Shown in pieces: positions 34,661 through 43,139 of a stretch of 64,000 bases of DNA. A program made the translations under genes and the position numbers. Where the stretch lies: contig NZ_CP019962.1 in assembly GCF_000807675.2 (NCBI RefSeq), positions 4,358,838-4,422,837 of the forward strand. Direction: 5' to 3'. The stretch is from Eubacterium limosum (lineage in GTDB: Bacteria > Bacillota > Clostridia > Eubacteriales > Eubacteriaceae). The notes under the pieces are model-generated. The model did no database searches, had not been told where the DNA came from, and saw nothing but the letters and a program-made list of their open reading frames with translations. The first letter of the stretch is position 1. Each line of letters opens with the position of its first letter.

Positions 34661-35917
34661 TTACGCCTCCTTTACAGTCACTGCCAGGGGCTCTGTAAGC
34701 GCCTCCAGCTGCTCTGCTTTCAGCTTGATTTCTTCCATGATGCTCGGGATAAACTTCCGGGCTTTCCTGCTCTCAAAGACTACCTCGCCGCCGCTTGTGA
34801 TTACGGCTCGGGCATTGTCCACCGGGCGGCCCACGCGGAATTTGACAATGACATGGTCATTTTCACCTTTATAAATTTTTGAAGGCACAGTGTAACGCAC
34901 AAGTCCTTCCGGCTTGACAGCGAGGGCGTCTCCTTCCTTCGCCTTGGCCGCCTTGGCGTAACGGGCAGCGCTCGCGCCGGCTTCCTCTGCCTCCATGGTA
35001 ACATTGTCCACGAGGTCGTGGACATGGAGCACATTACCGCAGGCAAAAATACCGGCGACGTTTGTTTCAAGCGAGTCGTCGACCAAGGGGCCGTTCGTAA
35101 CCGGGTTCAGCTCTACGCCCGCTTTTTTTGACAACTCATTTTCCGGGATCAGACCAATGGACAGTAAAAGTGTATCGCACTCTATGGTTTCTTCAGTCCC
35201 CTCTACTGGCTGAAGGTTTTCGTCAACCTTGGTGACCTCAATGGATTCGACCCGGTCACTGCCGTTGATTTTGGTAACCGTGGTGGACAGGTGCAGCGGA
35301 ATATCAAAATCGTCCAGACAATTTTTAATATTACGGTACAGGCCGTTGGGGTACGGCATCAGCTCGTACACGCCCACAACGTCGATGCCCTCCAGGGTCA
35401 GGCGTCTGGCCATGATGAGGCCGATATCGCCGGAGCCCAGAATGACAACCCTGCTACCCGGTTTAAAGTTTTCCATATTCACATAGCGCTGAGCCAGGCC
35501 TGCCGTAAAAACGCCGGCCGGTCTTGATCCCGGGATCTTAATTGCCCCTCTTGTTCGCTCGCGGCAGCCCATGGCCAAAACCACGGCTCCCGCATTGAAA
35601 ATGACTGTGCCTTCCTCATTGATCGCTGTGACCTTGCGGTCCTCTGTAATATCCAGGACCATGGTCTTTAAATAGCAGTCAATACCGGCTTCTTTGGCTT
35701 TATTGATAAACAGCTCGGCATATTCCGGCCCTGTCAGCTCTTCTTTAAAGTACTGAAGACCGAAACCGCTGTGAATACACTGGTTTAAGATACCGCCCAG
35801 CTCATCGTTTCTCTCGATGACCGCTACCCGGGCGCCGTTTTCCTTTGCTTTAACCGCAGCGCCCAGACCCGCAGGGCCGCCGCCGATAATGACGACATCA
35901 TAATCTAAAATTTTCAT
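34661..35917 (-). CDS. FAD/NAD(P)-dependent oxidoreductase of the glycerol-3-phosphate dehydrogenase cluster
   Basis: This 418-residue protein has an N-terminal FAD motif GGGPAGLGAA (near 12-21), a second dinucleotide motif ILGSGDIGLIMA (near 159-170) and the late FAD motif GIFACGNVLHVHD. This is the pyridine nucleotide-disulphide oxidoreductase fold. With the GlpA-like gene upstream and DUF1667 downstream it fits the electron-accepting subunit of a three-part glycerol-3-phosphate dehydrogenase common in anaerobic Firmicutes. Confidence 0.9.
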   Translation of the reverse strand: MKILDYDVVIIGGGPAGLGAAVKAKENGARVAVIERNDELGGILNQCIHSGFGLQYFKEELTGPEYAELFINKAKEAGIDCYLKTMVLDITEDRKVTAINEEGTVIFNAGAVVLAMGCRERTRGAIKIPGSRPAGVFTAGLAQRYVNMENFKPGSRVVILGSGDIGLIMARRLTLEGIDVVGVYELMPYPNGLYRNIKNCLDDFDIPLHLSTTVTKINGSDRVESIEVTKVDENLQPVEGTEETIECDTLLLSIGLIPENELSKKAGVELNPVTNGPLVDDSLETNVAGIFACGNVLHVHDLVDNVTMEAEEAGASAARYAKAAKAKEGDALAVKPEGLVRYTVPSKIYKGENDHVIVKFRVGRPVDNARAVITSGGEVVFESRKARKFIPSIMEEIKLKAEQLEALTEPLAVTVKEA

Positions 35918-35930
35918 TGCTCTACTCTCC

Positions 35931-37379
35931 TTAACCCTTCAGTTTTCCAAACAGTACCTGCGAAGCCTTTTCCTCGAAGTGGACTTCCGCTTCCGGAATC
36001 CCCAGCTCTCTGGCTAAAATCTGCATGACGCGGTACTGGCAGAAGCCGCTCTGGCAGCGGCCCATACCGGCTCTGGTCCGGCGCTTAACCGCCTCGACCG
36101 TCTTAGCGCCCACGCCCTCGTGAATGACGGCGACGATTTCGCCCTCGGTCACTGTTTCGCAGCGGCAGACGATACGGCCATAGGCCGGGTCCTTGCGGAT
36201 GAGCGCGTCCTGTTCCTCGACGGACAGCTTGCTGAAATCCGGCGCGGGCTCCCGGTAAGGGTTGTAGCCCTCGCGTTTTTTGAGCTCGAGGCCCGCGTCT
36301 GCCAGCAGATCGCGGACATACTCAGCGATGGCCGGTGAGGAGGCAGCTCCGGGCGACTGAATGCCAGCTGCGTGGATAAAGCCGGGCACTGTCTCGGACT
36401 CTGCGATGTAAAAGTCATTGCCGTTGTCCAGCGCTACAGGGCGCTGGCCGGCAAAGGTACGGATAATTTTGCTGATGTCAATATCCGGCACCAGATGTCT
36501 GGCGCCAGCGATCAATTCATTAATGCCCTCGGCGTCGTTGGTCACATCTTCTTTGTCGTCCTTCATGGTGGCAGTGGAGCCGATGAGGGTGTTGCCGGAG
36601 ACGGTCGGGATCAGGGCCAGGCCTTTGGTTTCCGGGCTTGGGCACGGGAACATAACCGTGCTGATGGGGGTGGAGAGCTCCTTGTCCAGCACACAGATAT
36701 TGCCGTGACGGCCCTGCACGCGGTACTCGTGAATGCCTGCCAGGGCGGCCACATCGTCGGCGTGGACACCGGCGGCGTCGACCACGTAGCGGGTTCTGTA
36801 ATCCCCGGCTGAGGTGCGCACGGTAAAGAGGCCGTCCTCATCCTTGGTAATGCCCAGAACCTCATGGTTTGTCAGAATGTCGGTGCCGTTATCCTTGGCG
36901 TTGTCGGCAAAGGCGATGGCGACCTCGAAGGGGTCGATCATGGTGGTGGTGTGGGCCAGCAGCGCCCCCACTGCTGCCGGGTTCATAAACGGCTCGCGGT
37001 TTCTGAGCTGCTCACCGTTGATTTTTTCTACCTGGTCAACCCCATTGACTTTGGCGTTGTCCAAAAGCTCGTCCACCTTTTTCAGGTCGGCGTCGGAATA
37101 TGCGACGACCAGGGTGCCGGTATGGCGCAGGTCAAAGCCCAGTTCCTTGGAGAGCTTCGGGTACATTCTGGCGCCTGCCGGGTTCAGCTTGGCCTTCAGG
37201 GTGCCCGGATGCGGGTCGTACCCCGGGTGGACGACGCCGCCGTTTCCCTTGGTGGCGCCAATGCCCACGTCCATTCCCCGCTCCATCAGGGCTGTTTTCA
37301 CATCATACTTTGCCAGCTCGTGGGCGATCCCGGTACCGGTGATGCCCCCGCCGATAATGATTACATCGTAATTTTTCAT
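35931..37379 (-). CDS. GlpA-like FAD glycerol-3-phosphate dehydrogenase with [2Fe-2S] domain
   Basis: This 482-residue protein begins at ATG 37379 (AAGGAG upstream). An FAD-binding DAO domain (IIIGGGITGTGIAHELA near 6-22) covers about 1-370. The C-terminal BFD-like domain carries four cysteines, IVCRCETVTEGE and GRCQSGFCQY, for a [2Fe-2S] cluster. It oxidises sn-glycerol-3-phosphate, or a related 2-hydroxy substrate, to dihydroxyacetone phosphate. Fusion with the BFD domain is normal for anaerobic GlpA. Confidence 0.92.
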   Translation of the reverse strand: MKNYDVIIIGGGITGTGIAHELAKYDVKTALMERGMDVGIGATKGNGGVVHPGYDPHPGTLKAKLNPAGARMYPKLSKELGFDLRHTGTLVVAYSDADLKKVDELLDNAKVNGVDQVEKINGEQLRNREPFMNPAAVGALLAHTTTMIDPFEVAIAFADNAKDNGTDILTNHEVLGITKDEDGLFTVRTSAGDYRTRYVVDAAGVHADDVAALAGIHEYRVQGRHGNICVLDKELSTPISTVMFPCPSPETKGLALIPTVSGNTLIGSTATMKDDKEDVTNDAEGINELIAGARHLVPDIDISKIIRTFAGQRPVALDNGNDFYIAESETVPGFIHAAGIQSPGAASSPAIAEYVRDLLADAGLELKKREGYNPYREPAPDFSKLSVEEQDALIRKDPAYGRIVCRCETVTEGEIVAVIHEGVGAKTVEAVKRRTRAGMGRCQSGFCQYRVMQILARELGIPEAEVHFEEKASQVLFGKLKG

Positions 37380-37435
37380 TGCAAACTCCTTAACTATACT
37401 CTTTAATACTCGTTTAACCAATTAAATAATGCCAG

Positions 37436-37560
37436 AGCCTAAAACTGCGTCAGAGGCCGTGAGCGCAAGGCGGCTGCCGGATAAGGGCAAGGGCGCATAT
37501 TGCGCATATGTAACCGCGCCCGTTCAGGCAGCAACGCAGCGATCGCGGTCTCTGGCCGGT
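37436..37560 (-). repeat. GC-rich structured element after the SDR gene
   Basis: A gene-free 125-bp stretch directly after the SDR stop. CAGAGGCCGTGAGCGC (37452-37467) pairs imperfectly with GCGATCGCGGTCTCTG (37538-37555 region). Inside, GGGCGC and GCGCCC flank the alternating TATTGCGCATATG. It is not alike in sequence to the two-hairpin family nearby. It could be a 3'-end structure or REP-like unit. Confidence 0.45.
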
Positions 37561-37562
37561 TT

Positions 37563-38321
37563 TTACCGCATGAGCATGCCGCCCGTGGCGTCAATGGTGG
37601 TCCCCGTCAGGTACCCAGCTGGCTCTGAGGCCATAAACACGACAATACCTGCGATGTCCTCGGGTTCGGCCACGCGGCCCAGAGGAATACGGCTTTCGTA
37701 GTAGCCGGGCTTGTTCTCGCGGGATTCCTTTGTCATGTCGGTGGCGACAATGCCCAGGGCGACGCCGTTAACCGTGATCCCCCTGGGGGAAAGCTCTCTG
37801 GCCATGGAGATGGTCAGGGCCACCATGCCGGCCTTACTGGCCGCGTAGTGGGCATGGCCGGTGGTGGAGCCGTTAAAAGCGGCCTGGGAATTGATGTTGA
37901 TGATCCTGCCCGGACGTCCCTTGTCCAGATTGGATTTCGCAAAATACTGAGAGGTTAAAAATGGCCCGGTCAGGTTGACGTCCAGCGATCGTTGCCAGTC
38001 CTCAAGCGGGATTTCCTGGCACCAGCCCTGGAGCCAGATGCCTGCGTTGTTGACCAGAATGTCCAGATCGCCCAGAAGCCGTTCGGCTTCCTGCATAAAG
38101 GCCAGCGTGCTCTCAGAGGACCCGAGGTCGGCCGCCAGCGCGGTGGCTTTGACGCCGTAGCTTTCTGCTTCCTTTGCCACTTCTTCGATGGCAGCTCCCA
38201 TACGGCTGGCGCAGATGACGAGGTTAACCCCTTCCTTTGCCAGTCCCAGTGCAATGGCCCGTCCCACGCCCCTGGAGGCTCCGGTGACCACTGCGTTTTT
38301 TCCTTTTAATTTTAAATCCAT
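37563..38321 (-). CDS. Short-chain dehydrogenase/reductase (SDR)
   Basis: This 252-residue classical SDR has the cofactor motif TGASRGVGRAIA (near 12-23), NNAGIW (near 89) and the catalytic Ser and Tyr-x3-Lys (AHYAASKAG near 156). ATG 38321 is chosen (AGGGG upstream); the region before it is non-coding. The family reduces or oxidises a secondary alcohol with NAD(P). Position between FGGY kinase and GlpA genes suggests oxidation of a polyol to a ketose. Confidence 0.9.
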   Translation of the reverse strand: MDLKLKGKNAVVTGASRGVGRAIALGLAKEGVNLVICASRMGAAIEEVAKEAESYGVKATALAADLGSSESTLAFMQEAERLLGDLDILVNNAGIWLQGWCQEIPLEDWQRSLDVNLTGPFLTSQYFAKSNLDKGRPGRIININSQAAFNGSTTGHAHYAASKAGMVALTISMARELSPRGITVNGVALGIVATDMTKESRENKPGYYESRIPLGRVAEPEDIAGIVVFMASEPAGYLTGTTIDATGGMLMR

Positions 38322-38418
38322 TTTTGCACCCCTTTTTTTGTCAATTGGAAATTGAAAGTGGAAAACGAGCGGCTTTTGCTGTCCTTTTCCATTTTCAGTT
38401 TTCAACTTTTTTCTGTGA

Positions 38419-38449
38419 GGGATGGTGCGCCGGTCCGGTACACCATCCC
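38419..38449. repeat. Stem-loop between the SDR gene and the tandem array
   Basis: GGGATGGTG and CACCATCCC pair perfectly around CGCCGGTCCGGTA, which itself contains CCGG arms. No U-run follows, so it is not an evident terminator. The adjacent 38340-38410 bases form a weak inverted repeat (TGAAAGTGGAAAA with TTTTCCATTTTCA). Confidence 0.45.
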
Positions 38450-38464
38450 CCTTTCAATTGTTTA

Positions 38465-38973
38465 CAGATAATCCAGAAATTTTTATTTCAAACTTGGAGC
38501 ATTTCTGGATTATCTGCATTTGCTTCATTGCCGGACGACCGCTCACGCTCCTTCGTCCTACCGGTTTCTTTCAGAAACCGGATTCAGCTTTCACAGATAA
38601 TCCAAAATTTTTATTTCAAACTTGGAGCATTTCTGGATTATCTGCATTTGCTTCATTGCCGGACGACCGCTCACGCTCCTTCGTCCTACCGGTTTCTTTC
38701 AGAAACCGGATTCAGCTTTCACAGATAATCCAAAATTTTTATTTCAAACTTGGAGCATTTCTGGATTATCTGCATTTGCTTCATTGCCGGACGACCGCTC
38801 ACGCTCCTTCGTCCTACCGGTTTCTTTCAGAAACCGGATTCAGCTTTCACAGATAATCCAAAATTTTTATTTCAAACTTGGAGCATTTCTGGATTATCTG
38901 CATTTGCTTCATTGCCGGACGACCGCTCACGCTCCTTCGTCCTACCGGTTTCTTTCAGAAACCGGATTCAGCT
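38465..38973 (-). repeat. Four-copy 128-bp tandem repeat of a two-hairpin element
   Basis: Four almost identical units start at 38465, 38594, 38722 and 38850; period 128 bp (first unit 129). Each unit has hairpin 1 (CAGATAATCCA...TGGATTATCTG, about 50 bases), a conserved GC-rich spacer (CATTTGCTTCATTGCCGGAC and on) and hairpin 2 (CCGGTTTCT-TTC-AGAAACCGG). On the minus strand the array begins right at the stop codon of the FGGY kinase gene, so the order is stop, hairpin 2, hairpin 1. Near-identity of copies means recent amplification. Single relatives occur at 41345-41460 and 44488-44588. Confidence 0.9.
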
Positions 38974-40473
38974 TCAATATTCGTCCCAGATCGGGTCAAG
39001 GGCTTCGATGACTTTTTTGTACCGCGCGTATTTTTTGTCATACTCGGCGAATTTTTCCGGGTTTGGTTCGGCGGTGTACATAATGTCGACCATGGACTCG
39101 GACGCGGACTGGAAGGAATCAAAGGTTCCGGTGGCGATACCGGCGCAGATGGCTGAGCCTAAGGCGCCGAGCTCCTGGCTTCTGGCCACTTCAATAGGCA
39201 CCTGAAGGATATCGGCAAACATCTGAACCCAGATTTCGGATTTGGCCACGCCGCCGGCCATACGGATCATCTTGGGCTGGTCTCTGAACTTGAGCAGCTT
39301 TTCGATGTGGTATTTGTGGCAGAATACAATGCCTTCGTAGACCGCGCGCAGCAGGTTTTCGCGGGTGTGCCAGGATTGCAGCCCGATAAAGGCGCCCTTG
39401 GCGTTGATGTTAACATTGCTGCCGAACAGGAAGGGCAGGAATACCACGCCGCAGTCCTGATCGCCGATGCCGTCCACACACTTGTTGGAATATTCGTAGA
39501 TGTCCTTGTCGCCCAGGTTCACGTCTTTCAGGATTTCTGCCAGGAACCATTCGAGGTTGCTGGCAGAGGTCGGGCTGCCTTCCAGGATCATCCAGTAGCC
39601 CGGCATGGTGTAGATCGAGGTCATGAACAGGTCCTTATCCACCACTGGCTTTTTGCTGATGTACTCGTTAATGCTCCAGGTACCTGCCACCACACACATT
39701 TTTTCTTCATCGGTGATGCCCACAGCCATGGCGGAGGCGTGGATGTCCATACAGCCGCCGGCCACTGGTGTTCCAGCCTTTAAGCCGGTCAGCCCTGCCA
39801 CGTCCTCGGTGATGTAGCCGCAGATTTCGCCGGAATACTTGAGCGGCGGCAGCTTGTCATAAATGCTTTCGAGGCCCATGTCGGCCAGCAGGTCCTTGTC
39901 GTAGCAGACGTCGCGGACGTTCATGAGGCTGGAGCCCGACATATCGGCGATTTCACCGTAGGCTTCGCCTGTCAGCTTATAGCGGATATAGTCCTTGCAC
40001 ATGAAAATCCACTGGGTATTTTCCAGTACGTCCGGGCGGTTATCCATGAACCAGCGGAGCAGTGTGGTCGGCTGGCCAGCCCATACAGACTGCATGGTCT
40101 TTGGCAGGATTTTTTCAAAGGTGCCGTCCTTCATCCAGTCAATGGCGTACTGCTTGCCTCTGGAGTCGGTTGAGATCATCCCGTTGTAGGGCGCTCTCCC
40201 GTCATACCCCATAAGGTACATGCCGTTGCCGTGGCCGGTGGCGGCCACGCCCAATACTTCTTCACCGCTGATGCCGGACTGTTCCAGCACTGCGCGGATC
40301 GCGCCGACATTGGCGGCCCACATTTCTTCACAATCTCTTTCGGTAAAACCAGGCGCTGGCTGGTACATTTCTGTTTTCCGGCTGGAAACCGCGATTTCCT
40401 TACCGTTCAGGTCGTACAGCGCCGCCTTTGTCATTGTCCCCCCGTTGTCTAAACCAAGTAAATATTTTCCCAT
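38974..40473 (-). CDS. FGGY-family carbohydrate kinase (pentulose/polyol type)
   Basis: This 499-residue protein has the two-domain FGGY fold. The first phosphate loop is LLGLDNGGTMTKAAL (near 5-19), with catalytic-region blocks GGCMDIHASAM (near 232) and MAGGVAKSEIW (near 425). It phosphorylates a sugar or polyol in the cytoplasm and is closer in appearance to xylulose/L-xylulose or erythritol kinases than to glycerol kinase, which is separately encoded nearby. GlpP lies upstream, SDR downstream. Substrate is uncertain. Confidence 0.88.
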   Translation of the reverse strand: MGKYLLGLDNGGTMTKAALYDLNGKEIAVSSRKTEMYQPAPGFTERDCEEMWAANVGAIRAVLEQSGISGEEVLGVAATGHGNGMYLMGYDGRAPYNGMISTDSRGKQYAIDWMKDGTFEKILPKTMQSVWAGQPTTLLRWFMDNRPDVLENTQWIFMCKDYIRYKLTGEAYGEIADMSGSSLMNVRDVCYDKDLLADMGLESIYDKLPPLKYSGEICGYITEDVAGLTGLKAGTPVAGGCMDIHASAMAVGITDEEKMCVVAGTWSINEYISKKPVVDKDLFMTSIYTMPGYWMILEGSPTSASNLEWFLAEILKDVNLGDKDIYEYSNKCVDGIGDQDCGVVFLPFLFGSNVNINAKGAFIGLQSWHTRENLLRAVYEGIVFCHKYHIEKLLKFRDQPKMIRMAGGVAKSEIWVQMFADILQVPIEVARSQELGALGSAICAGIATGTFDSFQSASESMVDIMYTAEPNPEKFAEYDKKYARYKKVIEALDPIWDEY

Positions 40474-40571
40474 TGTTTTTAACCCCTTTCATGGATCTAT
40501 ATTTTCGGCTTTTAGCCGATGGTTCACAATTTTCCGGGCCTGTCTGCAGGCCCGGTCCCCCAAAATAATAC

Positions 40572-40642
40572 GAAAAAAAGTCCCGCTTAATAAACCCACA
40601 GTCTTACACCCCTTGTGCACTGTGTGTCTATTAAGCAGGACT
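40572..40642 (-). terminator. Large terminator hairpin, possible GlpP antitermination target
   Basis: On the minus strand AGTCCTGCTTAATA and TATTAAGCGGGACT pair (13 of 14), with inner CACAG/CTGTG arms, and are followed by seven U residues. It stands between glpP and the FGGY kinase gene, 43 bp after the glpP stop. GlpP-type proteins bind leader RNA and prevent termination at such hairpins, so this may be a regulated terminator rather than a simple end of transcript. A second stem, CCGGGCCTG with CAGGCCCGG, follows at 40535-40555. Confidence 0.72.
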
Positions 40643-40684
40643 CACCAAAAACCATCCATGCATTACTATTTTGTTTTTAAAAGT

Positions 40685-41245
40685 TTACCAGAAAGCCTTT
40701 TTGCTGATGGTGATCCCTGCGAAACCGGCATGCTGTACCTTTTCGATCATCTCAGCGGTCTGGATAAAGCCTCCTGCCAACAGCGGAATCCGGGATACCC
40801 GTTTCAGCTCGTCTATAAAACCGAGGGCCGCTACGGCGGGCAGCACTTCGGCTGCGTCGACCTTGGCGGATTCCAGAATCCTCAGGCTGGTATCAAAGCC
40901 CCTTGAATCGACAATGAAGAAACGCTGCACTGTTACCAGGCCGCACCGCTTGGCCATGCCGAGCTTGGTGCTGTCGGTCGACATCACGCCGTCCACCCTG
41001 TAATAGTTTTTCAGCAGCTTCATGCCCACCTGGTCACGTCCAAAGCCTCCGAGAAGCTCCAGGTTTACCCAGGCGTCCTTGCCGCTCCGGTGGACCATCT
41101 CCACCAGGGACTGCAGATTGGCGATATTGGCTTCGGTCAGGAGGACGATCTCCCTCGAACTTTTGAGGGCCACCTCTAAATCATTAAGCCGTCTGATGGA
41201 CGGGATCATTTGAAATTTTCCAAAGTCAATTTTACTCATAGTCAC
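40685..41245 (-). CDS. glpP: Glycerol uptake operon antiterminator GlpP
   Basis: This 186-residue protein is a TIM-barrel RNA-binding antiterminator. Characteristic blocks are IPSIRRLNDLEVAL (near 14-27), HRSGKDAWVNLELLGGFGRD and GVMSTDSTKLGMAKRCGL, with the C-terminal LLAGGFIQTAEMI. It binds glycerol-3-phosphate and promotes read-through of leader terminators. It lies between glpK and the FGGY kinase; the hairpin at 40572-40642 is a candidate target. Confidence 0.94.
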   Translation of the reverse strand: MTMSKIDFGKFQMIPSIRRLNDLEVALKSSREIVLLTEANIANLQSLVEMVHRSGKDAWVNLELLGGFGRDQVGMKLLKNYYRVDGVMSTDSTKLGMAKRCGLVTVQRFFIVDSRGFDTSLRILESAKVDAAEVLPAVAALGFIDELKRVSRIPLLAGGFIQTAEMIEKVQHAGFAGITISKKAFW

Positions 41246-41337
41246 TCACCAATTGTCTAAATATTATCACAGAAAAATGAAAGCGTCAACAGAAAAATCG
41301 AAAAATAAAAAAAGCCCCGAAGGGCTTCAAAACGGAT

Positions 41338-41460
41338 CACAGATTTTTCGGCAATTCTTTATTCTGGCCGGATATTGCCGAAAAATCTGCGTTTGCTTCG
41401 TTACCGGGCGTCCGCTGACGCTCCTACACCCTACCGTTTTTTACAAAAACGGACTCAGCT
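41338..41460 (-). repeat. Two-hairpin element after glpK (single copy)
   Basis: On the minus strand, after the glpK stop, hairpin 2 (CCGTTTTTGTAAAAAACGG) comes first. A spacer similar to the tandem array follows (TAGGAGCGTCAGCGGACGCC, then CGAAGCAAACG), and then hairpin 1 (CAGATTTTTCGGCAAT with ATTGCCGAAAAATCTG, 16 bp perfect). Arms differ in sequence from the array at 38465 but pairing is kept, which is compensatory change. No coding frame. Confidence 0.8.
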
Positions 41461-42945
41461 TTAGAGCCAGTCTTTTGATTTTTCGACGGCTTTGCACCAC
41501 TGGGTATACAGGGCTTCTCTTGTCGCTTCGTCCATCTGCGGGGTAAAGACGCGGTCCGCTTCCCACAGGGCTTTGATCTGGTCTTCGTTTTCGAAGATGC
41601 CGCAGCCGAGGCCGGCCAGGTAGCAGGCGCCAAGGGCGGTGGTTTCAATATCTTTTGGTCTTATAACGTTACAGTTCAGGATATCGGCCTGGAACTGCAT
41701 GAGGAAATCATTCTGAGCGGCGCCGCCGTCAACCTTCAGCTCTTTGAGCTTGACGCCGGAGTTCCGTTCCATTTCTTCGAGCAGGTCACGGGTCTGGTAA
41801 GCCATGGATTCGAGGGCCGCGCGGGCCATCTGTTCCTTGGTGGTGGCGGCGGTGATGCCGATCATCATGCCGCGGGCGTTCATGTTCCAGTGCGGTGCGC
41901 CCAGGCCGGTGAAGGCCGGTACAAAGTACAGGCCGCCGTTGTCCGGAATGCTTTCGGCCATGGCTTCGGTGTCCGCTGCCTTTTCACAGATATTGACCTT
42001 ATCGCGCAGCCACTGGATAACCTGTCCGGCGATGAGGATGCTGGCACCCATGGAATATTTGACCTTGCCGTCCTTGCCCCAGGCAACGGTCAGCAGGCCT
42101 TTTTCGGTTTCCGGTGCTTTGTCGCCGGTAAACATAAGCGGCACTGCGCTGGTGCCGTAGGTATTTTTCGCGGTTCCTTCTTCAAAGCAGGCTTGTCCGA
42201 ACAGGGCTGCGGACTGGTCGCCGGCAATACCGGTGATTGGGATTTCTGCGCCAAACCATTCAGGATCGGCATAGCCGAAAAGCCCTACGGATTCCTTGAC
42301 TTCCGGGAAGATCTTCCAAGGCAGGTCCAGCATGTCCATGAGCTCGTCGTCCCATTTCAGTTCATAGGAATTAAAGACCATGGTTCTGGCAGCGTTGGAG
42401 TAATCGGTGGCGTGTACCTTGCCCTTTGTCAGGTTCCACAGCAGCCAGGAATCAATGGTGCCGAAGAGCAGGTCGCCGTTTTCAGCTTTTTCCTGGGCGG
42501 CCGGGACATTGTCTAAGACCCAGCGGATCTTGGTGGCTGAGTAGGTGGGGTCGATTACAAGACCCGTCTTCTTATTGACCATGTCGTTGTGGCCCTTTTC
42601 GATCAGGCCCTGACAAATTTCGGTGGTACGGCGGCAGCCCCAGACGATGGAATTGTGCACTGGCACGCCGGTGTTCTTATCCCACAGGGTTGTGGTTTCA
42701 CGCTGGTTGGTGATGCCGATGGCTGCGATGTCTTTTCCTTCCAGGCCAGCCTTTTTAATGGCGTTGCGCGCGGTTTTCAAGGTCACGTTCCAGACGGTCA
42801 GACCGCTCTGGTCCCACCATCCGGACTGTGGGAAAAACTGTTCGTATTCCTCATAATCCAGCGCGATGGCCTTCCCCTGTTCGTTGTATACAATCCCCCT
42901 TGAACCAGTGGTTCCCTGGTCCATAACCAAAATATACTTGCTCAT
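41461..42945 (-). CDS. glpK: Glycerol kinase GlpK
   Basis: This 494-residue FGGY kinase begins YILVMDQGTTGSRGIVYNE and has the glycerol-kinase blocks ITNQRETTTLWDK, GIAGDQSAALFGQ and KVDGGAAQNDFLMQFQAD. It makes sn-glycerol-3-phosphate, substrate of the GlpA-like dehydrogenase at 35931-37379. AGGAGG precedes ATG 42945. It has its own promoter with a CcpA-like site and ends next to a two-hairpin element. Confidence 0.96.
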   Translation of the reverse strand: MSKYILVMDQGTTGSRGIVYNEQGKAIALDYEEYEQFFPQSGWWDQSGLTVWNVTLKTARNAIKKAGLEGKDIAAIGITNQRETTTLWDKNTGVPVHNSIVWGCRRTTEICQGLIEKGHNDMVNKKTGLVIDPTYSATKIRWVLDNVPAAQEKAENGDLLFGTIDSWLLWNLTKGKVHATDYSNAARTMVFNSYELKWDDELMDMLDLPWKIFPEVKESVGLFGYADPEWFGAEIPITGIAGDQSAALFGQACFEEGTAKNTYGTSAVPLMFTGDKAPETEKGLLTVAWGKDGKVKYSMGASILIAGQVIQWLRDKVNICEKAADTEAMAESIPDNGGLYFVPAFTGLGAPHWNMNARGMMIGITAATTKEQMARAALESMAYQTRDLLEEMERNSGVKLKELKVDGGAAQNDFLMQFQADILNCNVIRPKDIETTALGACYLAGLGCGIFENEDQIKALWEADRVFTPQMDEATREALYTQWCKAVEKSKDWL

Positions 42946-42985
42946 ACTTACAACCTCCTATAGCTCATAAATAATCTTTTTCAAG

Positions 42986-43022
42986 ATTGTATATCATAAA
43001 TCCAGATTTGTAAACGCTTGTT
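42986..43022 (-). promoter_or_regulatory. glpK promoter with a cre-like sequence
   Basis: Minus strand TTTACA, 17 bases, TACAAT (43014 to 42986). TGTAAACGCTTGTT (43009-43022 on the plus strand) covers the -35 and matches most of the catabolite-response element core TGNAANCGNNNNCN. The rest of the 42946-43101 gap is AT-rich with no further feature. Confidence 0.55.
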
Positions 43023-43101
43023 TTTCAGAAATTCAAAAGCTATTCCGCTGAAACCCTGATAAACACTTGTTAAATTTGCATTTTATTTTTTTTAGAACAA
43101 G

Positions 43102-43124
43102 AAAAAAAGAGCCGTAATGGCTCC
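43102..43124 (-). terminator. Terminator of the ZIP transporter transcript
   Basis: Minus strand GAGCC-ATTAC-GGCTC followed by seven U residues, upstream of the glpK promoter. Confidence 0.85.
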
Positions 43125-43139
43125 GTTATATCAAAAGAT

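Noticed and set aside
38465-38973. CRISPR array
   Set aside because: Repeats are 128 bp, directly abutting, with no unique spacers and no cas genes.
38422-39205. Several rightward frames of 90-150 codons with a repeated peptide (EHFWIICICFIAGRPLTLL)
   Set aside because: They are translations of the 128-bp tandem repeat; period is not a multiple of three, so the same DNA gives the peptide in rotating frames. No ribosome sites.
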